This document shows, piece after piece, positions 62,336 to 64,000 of a DNA stretch of 64,000 nucleotides. Below the pieces are notes generated by a model. The model saw nothing but the letters and a program-made list of their open reading frames with translations, was not told the DNA's origin and searched no databases. The stretch comes from JAXMDC01 sp046349035 (GTDB taxonomy: Bacteria; Pseudomonadota; Alphaproteobacteria; Rhizobiales; Kaistiaceae), in NCBI GenBank assembly GCA_046349035.1, contig JAXMDC010000005.1, positions 101,035 to 165,034 on the forward strand, in the 5' to 3' direction. Both the position numbers and the translations under genes were made by a program. Position 1 is the stretch's first letter; each line of letters opens with the position of its first letter.

Positions 62336-63163
62336 ATGTTGAAGAAGATTCTGACCACTGCCGCGCCCTTGGCGCTCCTGGCAATGGCCGCTGCCCCGGC
62401 TCAGGCGGCGGATTATGGTGCCGCGCGAGTCGCGGCGCCCAATTACAGCAGCTGGGCCGACCTCACGGCGGCCGCCGGCATCTATCGCTGGGTCAACGAC
62501 AACGACAGTTCCGACACCAAGAGCGCGGTCCGCGGCGAAGGCCGCGTCGGCATGGGCCTCGGCGGCGGGGCGATGCTCCAGGTCGATGTCAGCGGGTCGT
62601 CCTTCTCTAAGGGCAACAGCAACAACCCGGTCTTCGATCTTGCCGCTCACCTTGGCCTGATGTCCGGGCCGGGCGGCGGCTACGGGGTGATGGTGTCCCT
62701 CGGTGACGCCTGCGAATCCTTTGAGTGCGATCGCTTTGTGACGATCGCTGGCGAAGCGGTATGGGGGATCGGGGCTCTCGGTCCGGCCCGCCTCGGCGCC
62801 CAGCTCGGCTGGACGACGTCGCTGACCGATAACGACTCGGTCGGCTACATCCACGGCGTGCTGGACTTCATGGCCGGCCCGAACGTGCTGCTGTCGGTCA
62901 ACCTCGGCTACTCCAGCGACAGCAACGATTTCGTCGCATGGCGCTATGGAGCCAAGGCCGAGATGGCCTTCAACAACATCGTCAGCGGCTTCATCGAGTG
63001 GCAGGGCGCTCACATCACCCAAAACACCTCTGCGCAAGATCAGAATCGCGTGCTGCTTGGTTTGACCCTGGCTGTCAACGGCTCGGGCCTGGCCAATCGC
63101 TCGCCGCTGCACGACTTCAACCCGTGGTCTGGTATCAACCACCTCGGGCCGGATGGCTCGTAG
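62336..63163 (+). CDS. secreted beta-barrel-like protein, tandem copy 2
   Basis: Second copy, 275 residues. By eye about 30 positions differ from copy 1: the signal peptide and first third are almost identical, differences gather in predicted loops (CESFEC for CSWEC; LTDNDSVGY for LTSDESVGY; SDSNDF for SASDDY) and at the extreme C-terminus (HLGPDGS). The 40 bp before the start, including the GAGGAGAGAGAGA ribosome site, is virtually the same as in copy 1. Same strand, own terminator. Confidence 0.85.
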   Translation: MLKKILTTAAPLALLAMAAAPAQAADYGAARVAAPNYSSWADLTAAAGIYRWVNDNDSSDTKSAVRGEGRVGMGLGGGAMLQVDVSGSSFSKGNSNNPVFDLAAHLGLMSGPGGGYGVMVSLGDACESFECDRFVTIAGEAVWGIGALGPARLGAQLGWTTSLTDNDSVGYIHGVLDFMAGPNVLLSVNLGYSSDSNDFVAWRYGAKAEMAFNNIVSGFIEWQGAHITQNTSAQDQNRVLLGLTLAVNGSGLANRSPLHDFNPWSGINHLGPDGS

Positions 63164-63198
63164 TATCAGCGCTACGCCATAGTGTGTTCGCACTACTA

Positions 63199-63230
63199 CG
63201 CCGCCCCTCCCAAGGGGCGGCGTTTTCTTT
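63199..63230 (+). terminator. intrinsic terminator of barrel copy 2
   Basis: A 10-bp perfect stem (CGCCGCCCCT with AGGGGCGGCG, loop CCCA) followed by TTTTCTTTT, 35 bp after the stop. The sequence differs from the copy 1 terminator. Confidence 0.9.
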
Positions 63231-63288
63231 TGGAGAGGGCGGTGACCGGAAGATCGAGCTCAACCCGCCTTTAGAGGGCGCGTCTTTT

Positions 63289-63345
63289 CGGTCACACTCG
63301 GTGTCAAATTGATAGGCCGTTCACGACGCCACGGTGATTGAGGTC
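63289..63345 (+). promoter_or_regulatory. promoter-region block shared by barrel copies 2 and 3 (second occurrence)
   Basis: Upstream of copy 3, at the same distance from the start codon as the block before copy 2. Conserved parts are CGGTCACAC, TCAAA-TTGATA and GTGATTGAGGT; the bases between have diverged. Confidence 0.6.
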
Positions 63346-63451
63346 GTCTGTGTGTGTAGTGTCCAAATCAGACCTTCGCAAAGTGCGAGTCTTAGTTTTT
63401 CATTGGCTCCGAAGCACCCGACAGGGTGACGGGGGACTGGGGAGAGACCCG

Positions 63452-64000
63452 ATGTTGAAGAATTTCCTGACTGCTGCCGCGCCGTTGGCGCTTCTGGCAA
63501 TGGCCGCTGCCCCGGCTCAGGCGGCGGACTATGGTGCCGCGCGAGTCGCGACGCCCAATTACGGCAGCTGGGCCGACCTCACGGCGGCGGCCGGCATTTA
63601 TCGCTGGGTCGACGACAACGATATCTCCAACACCAAGAGCGCGGTCCGCGGCGAAGGCCGCGTCGGCATGGGCCTCGGCGGCGGGGCGATGCTCCAGGTC
63701 GATGTCAGCGGATCGTCCTTCTCCAAAGGCAACTTCAACAACCCGGTGTTCGACCTTGCGGCTCACTTGGGTCTCATGTCCGGGCCGGGCGGCGGCTACG
63801 GGGTGATGGTGTCCCTCGGTGACGCCTGCGCCTCTTGGGTGTGTGATCGCGTTATGACGGTCGCCGGCGAAGCGGTATGGGGGATCGGGGCTCTCGGCCC
63901 GGCCCGCCTCGGCGCCCAGCTCGGCTGGACGACCTCGCTGACCGATAGCGACTCGGTCGGCTACATTCATGGCGTGCTGGACTTCATGGCCGGCCCGAAC
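63452..64000 (+). CDS. secreted beta-barrel-like protein, tandem copy 3 (3' end outside window)
   Basis: Third copy, 183 codons inside the window, cut by the right edge. The same signal (KNFLTAAAPLALLAMAAAPAQA) and AADYGAARVA start; changes again fall in loops (VDDNDISNT, CASWVC). The leader before the start keeps CAGGGTGACGGGGGACTGGGGAGAG in diverged form (63422-63446). The copy is as close to copy 2 as to copy 1 by eye. More copies could lie beyond the window. Confidence 0.85.
   Translation, partial: MLKNFLTAAAPLALLAMAAAPAQAADYGAARVATPNYGSWADLTAAAGIYRWVDDNDISNTKSAVRGEGRVGMGLGGGAMLQVDVSGSSFSKGNFNNPVFDLAAHLGLMSGPGGGYGVMVSLGDACASWVCDRVMTVAGEAVWGIGALGPARLGAQLGWTTSLTDSDSVGYIHGVLDFMAGPN

Overview
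The window is a roughly 65% GC chromosomal segment from an alphaproteobacterium. The whole cell-division and cell-wall (dcw) cluster is followed on the same strand by lpxC, bamD, recN and ligA. MurE has the DNPR motif of meso-diaminopimelate-adding enzymes. Extensin-family, DUF2336 and two-domain cold-shock proteins are also typical of the class. A Rhodospirillales or Hyphomicrobiales relative is plausible, but the sequence alone does not fix the order. I see no insertion sequence, prophage, CRISPR array, tRNA or 16S/23S rRNA.

Layout. Positions 1-2364 (minus) hold the N-terminal 788 codons of an AsmA-family protein that runs off the left edge. Positions 2610-7747 (plus) are uvrD, prmA and an aminopeptidase P. 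Positions 7744-32760 (minus) form one long block read from mraZ at the right to ligA at the left: mraZ-rsmH-ftsL-ftsI-murE-murF-mraY-murD-ftsW-murG-murC-murB-ddl-ftsQ-ftsA-ftsZ-lpxC-bamD-recN-ligA. Start and stop codons overlap at most of the mur/fts junctions. A MraZ-type operator (TGGG repeats at 10-nt spacing) lies over a plausible promoter upstream of mraZ. The RNase P RNA gene (rnpB) follows at 33045-33444, then two small peptidoglycan enzymes (a transglycosylase and an amidase).

Positions 34969-49649 are metabolic. They hold a fused HyuA-HyuB 5-oxoprolinase, a secreted unknown, an extensin-family protein and a PLP-dependent ornithine-type decarboxylase with a long, hairpin-rich leader. 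Next is a methionine operon: ArsR-methyltransferase regulator, metF, and a methionine synthase split cleanly into two genes. A palindromic operator sits in the operon promoter. DUF2336 and Tam genes follow.

Positions 49784-64000 are more accessory and envelope-directed. They hold a secreted fasciclin protein facing an ECF sigma factor and RskA-type anti-sigma pair (the same triad as SigK/RskA/MPT70-MPT83 in mycobacteria), EttA, a double cold-shock protein, and a sulfite-oxidase-like protein with its reductase. After these come an outer-membrane barrel, a VOC protein with a histone-H1-like tail, a Tat-exported isoaspartyl methyltransferase homologue, two tandem Sel1 proteins and a DUF2277 protein. 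The window ends in an array of three near-identical secreted barrel-like proteins, the third cut by the right edge.

The most interesting parts for follow-up are the tandem barrel array with duplicated promoters, the sigma/anti-sigma/fasciclin triad, the decarboxylase leader and the split methionine synthase operon. No clearly new multi-gene system such as a defence island is visible.
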